Below, in pieces: positions 22,293-29,728 of a stretch of 33,171 bases of DNA. The DNA lies in IMG/VR virus record IMGVR_UViG_3300010331_000010, positions 1 through 33,171 of that record; one strand, 5' to 3'. This DNA comes from a virus. Both the position numbers and the translations under genes were made by a program. How positions within the stretch are numbered: the stretch's first letter is position 1; the number at the start of each line of letters is the position of its first letter. The notes under the pieces were generated by a model that saw only the letters and a list, made by a program, of their open reading frames with translations, made no database searches and was not told the DNA's origin.

Positions 22293-22507
22293 CCACGCCC
22301 ACGATCGGACGCATCGTCCAGTACGTCACATACGAGGGCGCGGTCTTGCCCGCGATCATCACCAGGGTCGTACAAGACGACAGCGTGAACCTGCAAGTCT
22401 TCATCGACGGGACTCTCGGCACGGAGCATCATGTCTCGGTCCCCTATGGGGAGCCGAACGACGGCTACCCTCGCTGCACGTGGCACTGGCCGGAGGTGGC
22501 GCGATGA
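22289..22507 (+). CDS. Hypothetical early protein
   Basis: This 72-residue protein starts MTTPTIGRIVQYVTYEGAVL. It looks like a small beta-barrel with the strands IVQYVTY, AIITRVVQDDSVNLQVF and GTEHHVSVPYGE, ending in WHWPEVAR. Proteins of this size and strand pattern are widespread in phages of Gram-positive bacteria, but I do not know their function. It overlaps both neighbours by ATGA. Confidence 0.72.
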   Translation: MTTPTIGRIVQYVTYEGAVLPAIITRVVQDDSVNLQVFIDGTLGTEHHVSVPYGEPNDGYPRCTWHWPEVAR

Positions 22508-23103
22508 GCATCGACATCAGCGCCGGAAACACGATCTTCATCAGCGGCGAGCGAAATTGGCCGGCAAAGGTGACAGCGGTCGGCGAGAGTATCGCGCTCG
22601 CGATCTACCTCTCCGGAGACTTCGCCGGCGAGGAGACCGGTATTCCTCTTGATCGCTGCCACCGCGTTCCGAAGAATCTCTGCGACCGCGACGGGGAACC
22701 TCTCCTCCTCGGAGACAAGGTGTACCGCCCCCAGCGGGTGAAGACTCCCTGCACGATCGTCGGAGCCATGCTGCAGCAAGAAGGAAACCACGAGCTACTT
22801 GTCATGCTCGAGACGGATCACGGTACCAGAGTGGCGATGGTGGAGAGCCGACTCGTGAAGGTGTCCTCCGCAAACTGGGACTTCGCGGTCGACTTCCGAC
22901 TGAAGCGCACGGGGAGCGCACCACATATCGGGCACATCTCATCGGCGGTGTTCGGGGACGCGAGCGACGACGAGCTGGCACATCTGCTCAACACCATCGT
23001 CGTCGACGTGTCTAAACGCATGACCCCCGAGGCGCGACGGGCTTATCTCGACGACTTCGAGGGATTCAGCCATTCGGCCCTGTTCAGCGAGGGGGAAGAA
23101 TGA
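22504..23103 (+). CDS. Hypothetical early protein
   Basis: This 199-residue protein begins MSIDISAGNTIFISGERNWP. It has a beta-rich N-terminal half with a KVYRPQRVKTPCTIVGAMLQ segment, then a C-terminal helical part (DELAHLLNTIVVDVSKRM and ARRAYLDDFEGFSH). The ATG at 22504 sits in the junction motif GGAGGTGGCGCGATGA, whose GGAGG is its ribosome binding site. No known domain can be named. Confidence 0.7.
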   Translation: MSIDISAGNTIFISGERNWPAKVTAVGESIALAIYLSGDFAGEETGIPLDRCHRVPKNLCDRDGEPLLLGDKVYRPQRVKTPCTIVGAMLQQEGNHELLVMLETDHGTRVAMVESRLVKVSSANWDFAVDFRLKRTGSAPHIGHISSAVFGDASDDELAHLLNTIVVDVSKRMTPEARRAYLDDFEGFSHSALFSEGEE

Positions 23104-23531
23104 GAACCCTCGCGAGCATCGTCAAGCAGGCCACCCGCTCCACCCTCTCGACGTGGTCAGCCACCGTCGTGGAGAAGGGACTGTCCGTCAGGATCGAGGA
23201 CGAGTCGAAGTTCCGCAGGCCGCGGATCATCATCAGTGCCGGAGGACAGGGCGTGAAGGTCGGCTCTCTCGATTCTCCCGAGGCGGCCGACGAGTTCTGC
23301 AAGCACCTGGGCGGGATCCTCGACATCTGGAAGGACCCCCAGCCCCAGCGCACAGCCTCCTACGACGAGATCCTCTACGACTACGTCGACGAGCTCGTCG
23401 GACTCATCGAGGCGGTCGGCAAGTGGCTGCGCTCCCCTCTGAGCCAATGCGCGATCGCGAATATCAAGGACGCCTACCACGCCGCGCGTCCGATGCTGGA
23501 CATGGTGTCGAAGCGGGGTGGTGGCTCATGA
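23100..23531 (+). CDS. Hypothetical early protein
   Basis: This 143-residue protein starts in an ATGA overlap. It has a basic N-terminus (MRTLASIVKQATRSTLSTWS), a short beta segment IIISAGGQGVKVGSL, and two helical regions (DEFCKHLGGILDIW, then YDYVDELVGLIEAVGKWL). No family is recognised. It is part of the tightly coupled early operon. Confidence 0.68.
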   Translation: MRTLASIVKQATRSTLSTWSATVVEKGLSVRIEDESKFRRPRIIISAGGQGVKVGSLDSPEAADEFCKHLGGILDIWKDPQPQRTASYDEILYDYVDELVGLIEAVGKWLRSPLSQCAIANIKDAYHAARPMLDMVSKRGGGS

Positions 23532-23836
23532 AGAACCGCTACGTGGTCGGGATCGCCGTCGACGGGTACTGCGAGATGGAGGTCGAGGCGGAGAGCGAGG
23601 AGGAGGCCAGGATCATGGCCAAGGAGGACTTCAACGTGATGTCCGACCTGGACGACTTCGAACTGGTGGCCGGTGCGGTCGAGTGCATCGCGAACAACAT
23701 CGCCACCGAGAAGTCGCTCCTCGATGACCGGTCGCGACTCACCTCCGTCGAGGAAGCGGTGTTCTGCCTGACGGGGAAGATCCCACCTCAGGCGATCTTG
23801 AGGATCCGTTCCGAGGACATGCAGGAGGTGGCCTGA
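23528..23836 (+). CDS. Hypothetical early protein
   Basis: This 102-residue acidic protein begins MKNRYVVGIAVDGYCEMEVE, followed by a helical AESEEEARIMAKEDFN stretch. That strand-helix pattern is typical of small phage proteins with a ferredoxin-like or DUF-type fold. The open frame is longer upstream, but ATG 23528 follows GGTGG and overlaps the previous stop. It ends EDMQEVA in the junction motif. Confidence 0.7.
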   Translation: MKNRYVVGIAVDGYCEMEVEAESEEEARIMAKEDFNVMSDLDDFELVAGAVECIANNIATEKSLLDDRSRLTSVEEAVFCLTGKIPPQAILRIRSEDMQEVA

Positions 23837-24195
23837 TGACCGAGCAGCTGACCATCCCTTTCCCCCCGCTCGAAGCCCAGGGCGCGCGCCGGATGATGGA
23901 GACCGCCCTCTCATGGATCGAGGACAACCGGGAGGGCTGGCGCTACATCGTCGACTCCGCCCGCTACGACGTGGACAAGCACCGGCGCACCCGCATCAAG
24001 CGCTACATCGAGGACCTCCGAGACGACGTCGCGGTCCGCCACCAGTCAGGACCCGTGAAGCTCCAAAACGCGCTCTCCGCCCCGTTCGGCAGGATACTCG
24101 CCGCCTGGCACCCGGAGCTCGCCGAGTACATCCCCATGCACGCCTCCAAGACCGACGGCATAGTCATCCCGGCCCGTCCCAGGTGGGATCGGTAG
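23836..24195 (+). CDS. Hypothetical early protein
   Basis: This 119-residue mainly helical protein starts MTEQLTIPFPPLEAQGARRM. It has helices around METALSWIEDNREGWRYIVD and KRYIEDLRDDVAV, and ends with a basic PARPRWDR. I do not recognise it. The LTIPFP leader is reminiscent of the short QLSLP-type clamp-binding motifs of phage and host replication proteins, but this is a weak resemblance. AGGAGG is 6-8 bases upstream and the start is in a TGATGA overlap. Confidence 0.7.
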   Translation: MTEQLTIPFPPLEAQGARRMMETALSWIEDNREGWRYIVDSARYDVDKHRRTRIKRYIEDLRDDVAVRHQSGPVKLQNALSAPFGRILAAWHPELAEYIPMHASKTDGIVIPARPRWDR

Positions 24196-24657
24196 ATGGA
24201 CGGGTTCGAGGCGGGAGTGATCAAGACGGTGGTGGAGATGTCCCTCGCGGGCGCCGGCATCGACGCGATCTGCATGGAGACCAAGAAGCGCCAGACAGAG
24301 ATCCGAGAGCTCGCGGCGATCCTGAACCTCCCTCTCGAGAAGGTCGAGTATCCGCTCGTCTGCCCGAGGTGCGGAGGAGGACCGGTCGTCGGAGACAACG
24401 ACTGGTGCGCCAAGTGCCAGCTCGAGGACAAGCTCGACCGATGGGAGAAGGAGGAGAAGGAGGAGGTGCGCCTGCTCCAAGAGGTGAAGAAGCTCGACGG
24501 GATGCAGAGGACCCGCAGGAAGCGCCGGCGCGAGAAGGTCGGCACGAACCCCCGCAAGGGTCCCAACGCCGAGTTACTGCGGATCCTCAAGAGGGACGGC
24601 CTGCCGGACTTCGAGGAGCTCGGAGAGCTCGAGGAGGAAGAGTACGACCCCGATTAA
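24196..24657 (+). CDS. Zinc-ribbon hypothetical protein
   Basis: This 153-residue protein has an N-terminal helix-turn-helix-like part (TVVEMSLAGAGIDAICMETK) and a zinc ribbon with CPRCGG at about residues 56-61 and CAKC at about 71-74. A strongly charged coiled coil (LDRWEKEEKEEVRLLQEVKK) is followed by a basic RTRRKRRREK and an acidic C-terminus. The arrangement suggests a DNA- or RNA-binding regulator. It starts immediately after the previous stop without overlap. Confidence 0.75.
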   Translation: MDGFEAGVIKTVVEMSLAGAGIDAICMETKKRQTEIRELAAILNLPLEKVEYPLVCPRCGGGPVVGDNDWCAKCQLEDKLDRWEKEEKEEVRLLQEVKKLDGMQRTRRKRRREKVGTNPRKGPNAELLRILKRDGLPDFEELGELEEEEYDPD

Positions 24658-24682
24658 CCACAAGTGGAAACGAGGAACGGAA

Positions 24683-24856
24683 ATGATCCACACCATCGAC
24701 GACAAAGACCTGACGGCCGCGTTCACGGAATGGGACCGCCGCTATCGGGAGGACCCCGAGGAGTTCGATACAGCCATGTCCGGCGAGGACTACGGCACGG
24801 CAGCGTCTGCCTATCTCCTCGAGGTCATCTCAGACGTCAAGAAGGCAAGGCTCTAA
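24683..24856 (+). CDS. Small acidic hypothetical protein
   Basis: This 57-residue protein starts at ATG 24683 behind GAGGAACGG and ends with TAA at 24854-24856. It contains DLTAAFTEWDRRYREDPEEF followed by a second helix with AASAYLLEVISDVKKARL. It is a compact helical pair with no recognised family. It is followed by an 11-bp hairpin, which ends the first early gene block. Confidence 0.75.
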   Translation: MIHTIDDKDLTAAFTEWDRRYREDPEEFDTAMSGEDYGTAASAYLLEVISDVKKARL

Positions 24857-24863
24857 ACGAGGT

Positions 24864-24892
24864 GAGCCGCCCGGGATGCAGCCGGGCGGCTC
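24864..24892. terminator. 11-bp GC hairpin before the recombination genes
   Basis: GAGCCGCCCGG (24864-24874) pairs perfectly with CCGGGCGGCTC (24882-24892). No T-tract follows, so it may be a weak or factor-dependent terminator or an RNA stability element. The bases 24893-24967 hold a partial inverted repeat GGTTG/CAACC (24901-24925) that could belong to a promoter or operator. Confidence 0.65.
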
Positions 24893-24967
24893 GGTGAGAA
24901 GGTTGCGCGGAAGGGGCGCACAACCAAAGTACAGCGACGGTCACACCAACCACGAAGGATAACCGCC

Positions 24968-26245
24968 ATGGAAAAGGGTAACACCGCGGTGCACGACCTC
25001 CCCATAGAGGATGTGTACCCGAATCCCAAGCACTACCGAGATGTCACGAAGGAAAACGTCGACAAGATCGCCGACTCGATCGCGGAAGCCGGACAACTCG
25101 TCCCCATCGAGGTCTGGGGCGACGGAGACATCTACTACGTCGACCAGGGCCACCACCGCCTCGCCGCGATGAAGCAGCTGGGGCACGAAACCATCCGCGC
25201 CATCGTCGCAGACGCGGCATCCGCCGTCTCGATGGTGGCGAGCAACCTCTCCATCCCGGAGACCGAGCTCGAGAGGAGCCGCGGCACCCAGCTCATGCTT
25301 GAGACTGGAGTCCGCCCCGAAGCGGTGGCCGCACACATCGGGGAGAGCGCCGAGCGGGTCGAGAAGGCCATGCGCGGACGCGAGCGGGCAGGAGACGCCG
25401 CCGAGGACATGACGCTCGACCGCCTCATCGCCGTGTCCGACTTCGCGGACGACCCCGAGGCAGCCCAGCAGATCATGACCGCACGCGAGGTCGACTGGCA
25501 GCGCATCCACAAGGAGCTCGCGGGCAAGCGCAAGGGCGCCCAGTCCGTCGCCCGCAAGAAGGCGATCGTCGAGGCGGCGGAGTGCGAGCTCGTCGCGTCG
25601 CAGGCCGACGTCGCCGCCCTCGGCGCGGTGTACCTCGACTCGGGCGACGAGATGCCCGAGGGGGCGACCATCGCGCGGGTCTCCTACGACGAGAACTGGT
25701 ACCACGCCGGAGCGGAGATCTTCTGGTACAAGGCCGCGGGTGCCGGCGACGACCCCGAGGAGGTCGAGCGCCAGACGCGCGAGAAGGAGGACGCGGAGAT
25801 GCTGCGCCTGGCTCTCGAGTCGATGGAGTCCAAGCGCATCGCGTTCGTCGGAGGGCATCTCGCCAAGGACTGGGACGGTGCGGGAAGCGACTACCTGCGC
25901 GAGCTCGCGGCCGAGAGCTGGTTTCGCAACGTCAACATCTGGGACCACAACGTCTCCAACGAACTCGCCGACCTCAAGGGGTTCATCCCCCGAGTGCACG
26001 CCGCGCTCATCTCGATCATCAACATCCCCGCGAGGGAAGTCATGCGGCTCGTCGCGCAGAAGAAGCCATCCGGCACCTACTTCGATGCCAACGCGTCCAT
26101 GACGCTCAAGTACTACGCCGCTCTCAAGGGAGTCGGCTACGAGCCCACAGAGCTCGAGGCGAACCTGCTGGCGACCCTCGAGACCGTTGTGATCGACAAA
26201 GCAGAAGAGGCCGAGGCGGCCGGAAAGGGAGCGACCAAGCGATGA
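24968..26245 (+). CDS. ParB-like nuclease-fold protein
   Basis: This 425-residue protein begins with a ParB/sulfiredoxin-type domain at about residues 8-85: VYPNPKHYRD, IADSIAEAGQLVPIEVWG and QGHHRLAAMKQLG, where the GHHRL replaces the classic GHRRL phosphate-binding motif. Residues 95-180 look helix-turn-helix-like, as in ParB. The rest (220-425) is a long unknown part with VARVSYDENWYHAG-type strands and a final helical region. ATG 24968 has AAGGA upstream. It overlaps the Bet gene by ATGA, so the two are co-translated. ParB-like phage proteins can be CTPases, nucleases or regulators; CTP binding cannot be judged here. Confidence 0.82.
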   Translation: MEKGNTAVHDLPIEDVYPNPKHYRDVTKENVDKIADSIAEAGQLVPIEVWGDGDIYYVDQGHHRLAAMKQLGHETIRAIVADAASAVSMVASNLSIPETELERSRGTQLMLETGVRPEAVAAHIGESAERVEKAMRGRERAGDAAEDMTLDRLIAVSDFADDPEAAQQIMTAREVDWQRIHKELAGKRKGAQSVARKKAIVEAAECELVASQADVAALGAVYLDSGDEMPEGATIARVSYDENWYHAGAEIFWYKAAGAGDDPEEVERQTREKEDAEMLRLALESMESKRIAFVGGHLAKDWDGAGSDYLRELAAESWFRNVNIWDHNVSNELADLKGFIPRVHAALISIINIPAREVMRLVAQKKPSGTYFDANASMTLKYYAALKGVGYEPTELEANLLATLETVVIDKAEEAEAAGKGATKR

Positions 26246-27144
26246 ACATCACCGACATCGTCAAGTACAGCACAGACACCGGGACGGAGATCGAGCTTTC
26301 GGCCGAGACGGTCCGCACGTACCTCATCCGCGGGGCCGAAGGGGTGACCGACCAAGAGGTCGTCATGTTCATCGAGGTCTGCAAGGCGCACAGGCTCAAC
26401 CCCTTCTTAAACGAGGCCTACCTCATCAAATACGGCGACTACCCCGCATCGATCGTCATGGGGAAGGAGACATTCACCAAGCGCGCCGAGCGCCACTCCA
26501 ACTTCGACGGGTTCGAGGCCGGAGTCACAGTCCTCACACCAGACGGCAAGAAGATCGTGCGGCGCAACGGCGGACTCGTCCTCGAGGGCGAACGTCTGGT
26601 CGGAGGATGGGCGCGGATCCACCGCAAGGATAGGAAGGCCCCCTCATACGATGAGGTCAAGTTCGAGGAGTACGCGAAGACCAGCAGCGGAAACAACAAC
26701 AACTGGTCGAAGATGCCCGGGACGATGATCCGCAAGGTCGCCCTGGTACACGCCCTGCGCGAGGCGTTCCCGGAGGCGTTCTCGGGGCTCTACTCGCCCG
26801 AGGAGCTGGCGGTGGAGACCGATGCCCTCGGTATCCCGCAGGAGCGCGAGCCCATCCAGGCGGAGGTCGTTGAAGAGCTGATCGTGAACGAGCATGACTA
26901 CACCCGCCTCACCGAGCTCAAGGAGATCTTCGCCCAGGCGATGGGCTGGGACTTGGAGGAGGCCGCGAGGGCTATCGTCCGCGACTTCGGAGAACCCCGA
27001 GGCATGGACGACGCAGAGTACGCAGCGATGCTCGAGCGCCTCGAGAAGACGATGACCGACTCGGGGATGCTCGATATCCCATCACCTGAGGTACCCGCCA
27101 CCGAGGCGTCTCTCGAGTTCCTTCCAGAAGACGAGGAGTTCTAG
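26242..27144 (+). CDS. bet: Bet/RecT-family single-strand annealing protein
   Basis: This 300-residue phage recombinase anneals single strands during recombination and replication restart. The family core is clear: EVVMFIEVCKAHRLNPFLNE, the YLIKYGDYPASIVMGKETFT segment, ERHSNFDGFEAGVTV and the MIRKVALVHALREAFPEAF helix near residues 155-185. The C-terminal 110 residues are acidic and probably interact with SSB or other partners. It overlaps the ParB-like gene by 4 bases and the SSB gene by one. No lambda Exo- or YqaJ-type exonuclease is visible nearby. Confidence 0.93.
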   Translation: MNITDIVKYSTDTGTEIELSAETVRTYLIRGAEGVTDQEVVMFIEVCKAHRLNPFLNEAYLIKYGDYPASIVMGKETFTKRAERHSNFDGFEAGVTVLTPDGKKIVRRNGGLVLEGERLVGGWARIHRKDRKAPSYDEVKFEEYAKTSSGNNNNWSKMPGTMIRKVALVHALREAFPEAFSGLYSPEELAVETDALGIPQEREPIQAEVVEELIVNEHDYTRLTELKEIFAQAMGWDLEEAARAIVRDFGEPRGMDDAEYAAMLERLEKTMTDSGMLDIPSPEVPATEASLEFLPEDEEF

Positions 27145-27557
27145 TGTCGATCAACAGAGTAGTCATCTCAGGCAACCTCACCCGCGATCCCGAGCTCCGC
27201 TCCACATCGGGTGGGACCGCAGTCCTCCAGATGGGCGTGGCCGTCAACGACCGTCGCAAGGACCCTCAGAGCGGAGAGTGGAAGGACTTCCCCAACTTCG
27301 TCGACTGCATCATGTTCGGATCCCGCGCGGAGTCAGTGACCAGGTACCTCTCCAAGGGGTCGAAGGTGGTCATCGAGGGCAAGCTCCGCTGGTCCTCATG
27401 GGAGAAGGACGGGAAGAAGCGCACCAAGCTCGAGGTCGTCGTGGACGATCTGGAGTTCGCCGGCGCGAAGACGGAAGGCGGGATCGGTTCGAGCCCACAG
27501 CACAAGGGCTCCTACACCCCGACTCCCAGCGCGTATGAAGAGGACATCCCCTTCTAG
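27144..27557 (+). CDS. ssb: Single-stranded DNA-binding protein
   Basis: This 137-residue protein starts with the standard SSB opening INRVVISGNLTRDPELRSTS. It continues through an OB-fold with NFVDCIMFGSRAESVTRYLS and KVVIEGKLRWSSWEKDGKKR, and ends in the acidic tip EEDIPF that recruits partner proteins. Start is GTG 27144 overlapping the Bet stop, with GAGGAG about 8 bases before. It sits with Bet and the initiator-like gene in a replication block. Confidence 0.96.
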   Translation: MSINRVVISGNLTRDPELRSTSGGTAVLQMGVAVNDRRKDPQSGEWKDFPNFVDCIMFGSRAESVTRYLSKGSKVVIEGKLRWSSWEKDGKKRTKLEVVVDDLEFAGAKTEGGIGSSPQHKGSYTPTPSAYEEDIPF

Positions 27558-27578
27558 AGAAACCACAAGACACACCAC

Positions 27579-27604
27579 GGCGAGGACTCACCGGAGTGCT
27601 CGCC
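27579..27604. other. Two-part hairpin before the replication initiator-like gene
   Basis: GGCGAG (27579-27584) pairs with CTCGCC (27599-27604), and inside it CTC (27587-27589) pairs with GAG (27594-27596) over an ACCG loop. It ends 2 bases before the Shine-Dalgarno of the next gene, so it could tune its translation. Confidence 0.6.
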
Positions 27605-27619
27605 TGGAAAGGATGCAGC

Positions 27620-28420
27620 GTGCCACGAATCAGAACAGTCAAGCCGGAGTTCTTCTTACACGAGGGGCTCGCGGCCATGGACCCACTCGCGCGCCTTCTC
27701 TTCATCGGCATGTGGACCATCGCCGACAAGGCGGGGAGGCTTCGCGACAAACCGAAGCGCATCAAGGTCCAGGTGCTCCCCTACGACGACTGCGACATCG
27801 ACGAGCTCCTGTTCGCCCTGGCCGACGCGGGGCACATAGAGCGCTACGAGGTCGACGGAGAGGACTACATCCAGATATGCGGATGGTCCAAGCACCAAAA
27901 CGTGTCAAAGAGCAGGGAGGCCGCGTCGAAGATACCCGACCCTACGGGTGACCTCTCACCCGAGGATACGTACACTGCGCGTGACGAGCGCGTGCAAGAC
28001 GAGTGCCATACGAGTGAGGCGCATGAATCTGGCACTCAAGGAAAGGGAATTGGAATTGGAAAGGGAATTAAGAACCCCCCTACCCCCCAGACGGGGGGCG
28101 GTGTGAGGGATCGGCTCACCGATGAGGAGTACGACGACCTGGTCGGTCTCTACGGCAAACGGGCAACGGACGACCTCCTGCACCAGATCGACATGCACAT
28201 GCGCTCCAAGGGGACGCGCTACAGGTCCATCCACGCCACAGTCATCTCGTGGGCCGAGCGCAAGGGAGTTCCCAGCGCGGCACCCCCGAAGACCGCCTGC
28301 ACGAACCCCGACTGCTGCAACGGCTATGTGCTTCCGCCCGGAAAGGACGAGGCCGAGCCGTGCCCCGAGTGCTCCTCAAAGACCCGCGATAAGGAGGGAA
28401 CGACATGCTCAAAAAGCTGA
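27620..28420 (+). CDS. Replication initiator / replisome organiser-like protein
   Basis: This 266-residue protein starts with PRIRTVKPEFFLHEGLAAMD and LLFIGMWTIADKAGRLRDKP, the winged-helix N-terminus found in phage replication proteins of Gram-positive hosts. Residues 85-155 include YIQICGWSKHQNVSKSR and a low-complexity linker (GKGIGIGKGIKN). A second domain follows (DRLTDEEYDDLVGLYGKRAT), then a zinc ribbon with CTNPDCCNG and CPEC near the end. GTG 27620 is chosen because GGAAAGGA lies just upstream and the first residues match the family. No phage helicase or loader gene is evident, so it probably recruits host DnaB. Confidence 0.85.
   Translation: MPRIRTVKPEFFLHEGLAAMDPLARLLFIGMWTIADKAGRLRDKPKRIKVQVLPYDDCDIDELLFALADAGHIERYEVDGEDYIQICGWSKHQNVSKSREAASKIPDPTGDLSPEDTYTARDERVQDECHTSEAHESGTQGKGIGIGKGIKNPPTPQTGGGVRDRLTDEEYDDLVGLYGKRATDDLLHQIDMHMRSKGTRYRSIHATVISWAERKGVPSAAPPKTACTNPDCCNGYVLPPGKDEAEPCPECSSKTRDKEGTTCSKS
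27984..28098. other. Candidate replication origin inside the initiator gene
   Basis: Three ACGAGYG repeats (27984-27990, 27999-28005, 28010-28016) precede an A/T-rich purine stretch with three GGAATT units (28046-28071) and a C6/G6 hairpin (28083-28098). Lambda-type origins also lie inside the initiator gene as repeats beside an AT-rich tract. The repeat copies are few and short, so this is only a candidate. Confidence 0.4.
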
Positions 28421-28668
28421 TCCTGGTGGCAATGGTCCTCGTGCCGACCTGCGCGGGCTCATACGTCGTCGGCATGATCGCGGACCGAGAGATCGTCATG
28501 GCGGTGGAGGCGATCGGACTGTTCCTCGTCGCTCTGGCGGCGTTCGTCTACACGCTGCTCGACTTCATCTACGAGCTCGTCTTGGAGATCAGGTACCCCG
28601 AGGATCTCCGACTCTCGCCGAAGTCCCCCTGGCCGGCCGCCTCGAGCAAGGAAGAGGTGAACCGATGA
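28405..28668 (+). CDS. Hypothetical two-helix membrane protein
   Basis: This 87-residue protein has two membrane helices: LILVAMVLVPTCAGSYVVGM and VEAIGLFLVALAAFVYTLLD. A charged C-terminal tail of about 25 residues follows. AAGGAGGG lies 6 bases upstream and the gene overlaps the end of the initiator-like gene by 16 bases. Function is unknown; it is too early in the operon to be a typical holin. Confidence 0.72.
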   Translation: MLKKLILVAMVLVPTCAGSYVVGMIADREIVMAVEAIGLFLVALAAFVYTLLDFIYELVLEIRYPEDLRLSPKSPWPAASSKEEVNR

Positions 28669-28865
28669 CTCAGCAGCTGCAACTCCCGATGCCCGTCACC
28701 ATCGGCGCGACCATGACCGGGGTGCGCATCCCCCACCGTTTGTACCGAGGGAAACCCCGCATCGCCACCGGAAGGCTCATCAGCGTGTTCCCGGACGCCC
28801 TGCGCGTGTCGAACGAGGATGGATGCTTCCTCATCGAGCGCGACGGTGCACGAGAGGTGGCCTGA
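28665..28865 (+). CDS. Hypothetical small early protein
   Basis: This 66-residue protein begins MTQQLQLPMPVTIGATMTGV. The QLQLP segment close to its start resembles the pentapeptide motif (QL(S/D)LF type) by which proteins bind the DNA polymerase sliding clamp, though the last position is Pro or Met rather than Phe. The remainder is beta-rich (RIATGRLISVFPDALRVS). It starts in the junction motif AGAGGTGAACCGATGA and ends GAREVA in another. Confidence 0.68.
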   Translation: MTQQLQLPMPVTIGATMTGVRIPHRLYRGKPRIATGRLISVFPDALRVSNEDGCFLIERDGAREVA

Positions 28866-29339
28866 ATGGTGCCCGTCCTCGACGCCTGCTGCGGAGGTCG
28901 TCAGTTCTGGTTCGACAAGCTCGACACCCGAGCGATCTTCGTGGACAACCGCGTCTTCTCGGGACAGCTCTGCGACGGTCGGGAGTTCGAGGTATGCCCG
29001 GACGTAGTGGGAGACTTCCGCGACCTGCCGTTTCTCGATGCCAGCTTCAAGCTCGTCGTCTTCGACCCGCCGCACCTCGTCAGATGCGGTGAGTCGTCCT
29101 GGAGCAACCTCAAGTACGGCCGCCTCGGACCTGAATGGCGAGAGGATCTGCGCAGGGGGTTCGCCGAGTGCTTCCGGGTACTCGAGCCGGGCGGCGTCCT
29201 CATCTTCAAGTGGAACGAGATTCAGATTCCGATCGGAGAGGTTCTCGCGCTCACCGAGGAGCGGCCGCTGTTCGGACACCGCTCCGGCAAGAGGAGCAAC
29301 ACACATTGGATCTGCTTCATTAAGGAGGTGCACCGATGA
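28866..29339 (+). CDS. SAM-dependent methyltransferase with FDPPH motif
   Basis: This 157-residue class I methyltransferase has the SAM-binding glycine region in LDACCGGRQFWFDK (residues 5-18), where CCGG replaces the usual GxGxG. It also has the acidic strand end IFVDNR (26-31), a DLPFLDASFKLVVFDPPHL region with the catalytic-type DPPH (about 66-69), and the GVLIFKWNEIQ strand. DPPH is a variant of the DPPY/NPPY motif of amino-DNA methyltransferases. The protein lacks an obvious target recognition domain. Small solitary enzymes of this kind occur in many phages and may protect DNA from restriction; the substrate is not known. Confidence 0.82.
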   Translation: MVPVLDACCGGRQFWFDKLDTRAIFVDNRVFSGQLCDGREFEVCPDVVGDFRDLPFLDASFKLVVFDPPHLVRCGESSWSNLKYGRLGPEWREDLRRGFAECFRVLEPGGVLIFKWNEIQIPIGEVLALTEERPLFGHRSGKRSNTHWICFIKEVHR

Positions 29340-29728
29340 ACGAAGTAAACGCTCCATGGACCGACGAGCAAGTAGCGCAGCTCAACGCCTACCAGCATGC
29401 GGGAAGCTTCCACCCCTACACCTGCGGATGCGGCGAGATCCTCATTGCCACTCCCCGCGGCTGGCACTGCAAGTCGTGCCGCAACAACTCCCAGGTGTGG
29501 GCGTATGAGGAGTCTTTCTCGATCGGAGCGAAGAGCGACCCGGCTCCCGAGATAGACCACGAGTGGACAGGCGAGGTTGTCTGTCCGTACTGCGGAGCCG
29601 AGCAGGGCGACTCGTGGGAGTGGGCGTCTGATGCAGGCGAAGAGGTGTGCGGCATGTGCGAGAACACCTTCACGTATGAGCGAGACTTCTCCGTGACCTA
29701 CGTCAGCTATAGGAAGGTGGCGCAATGA
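29336..29728 (+). CDS. Double zinc-finger hypothetical protein
   Basis: This 130-residue protein has two metal-binding pairs. The first uses CGCG and HCKSC (about residues 30-46). The second uses VCPYCG and CGMC (about 83-106) with WEWASDAGEEVCGMCENTFT between and after. Zinc ribbons of this type are common in small phage proteins. GGAGGTG is the ribosome binding site and the start overlaps the methyltransferase stop by ATGA. The function is unknown. Confidence 0.75.
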   Translation: MNEVNAPWTDEQVAQLNAYQHAGSFHPYTCGCGEILIATPRGWHCKSCRNNSQVWAYEESFSIGAKSDPAPEIDHEWTGEVVCPYCGAEQGDSWEWASDAGEEVCGMCENTFTYERDFSVTYVSYRKVAQ

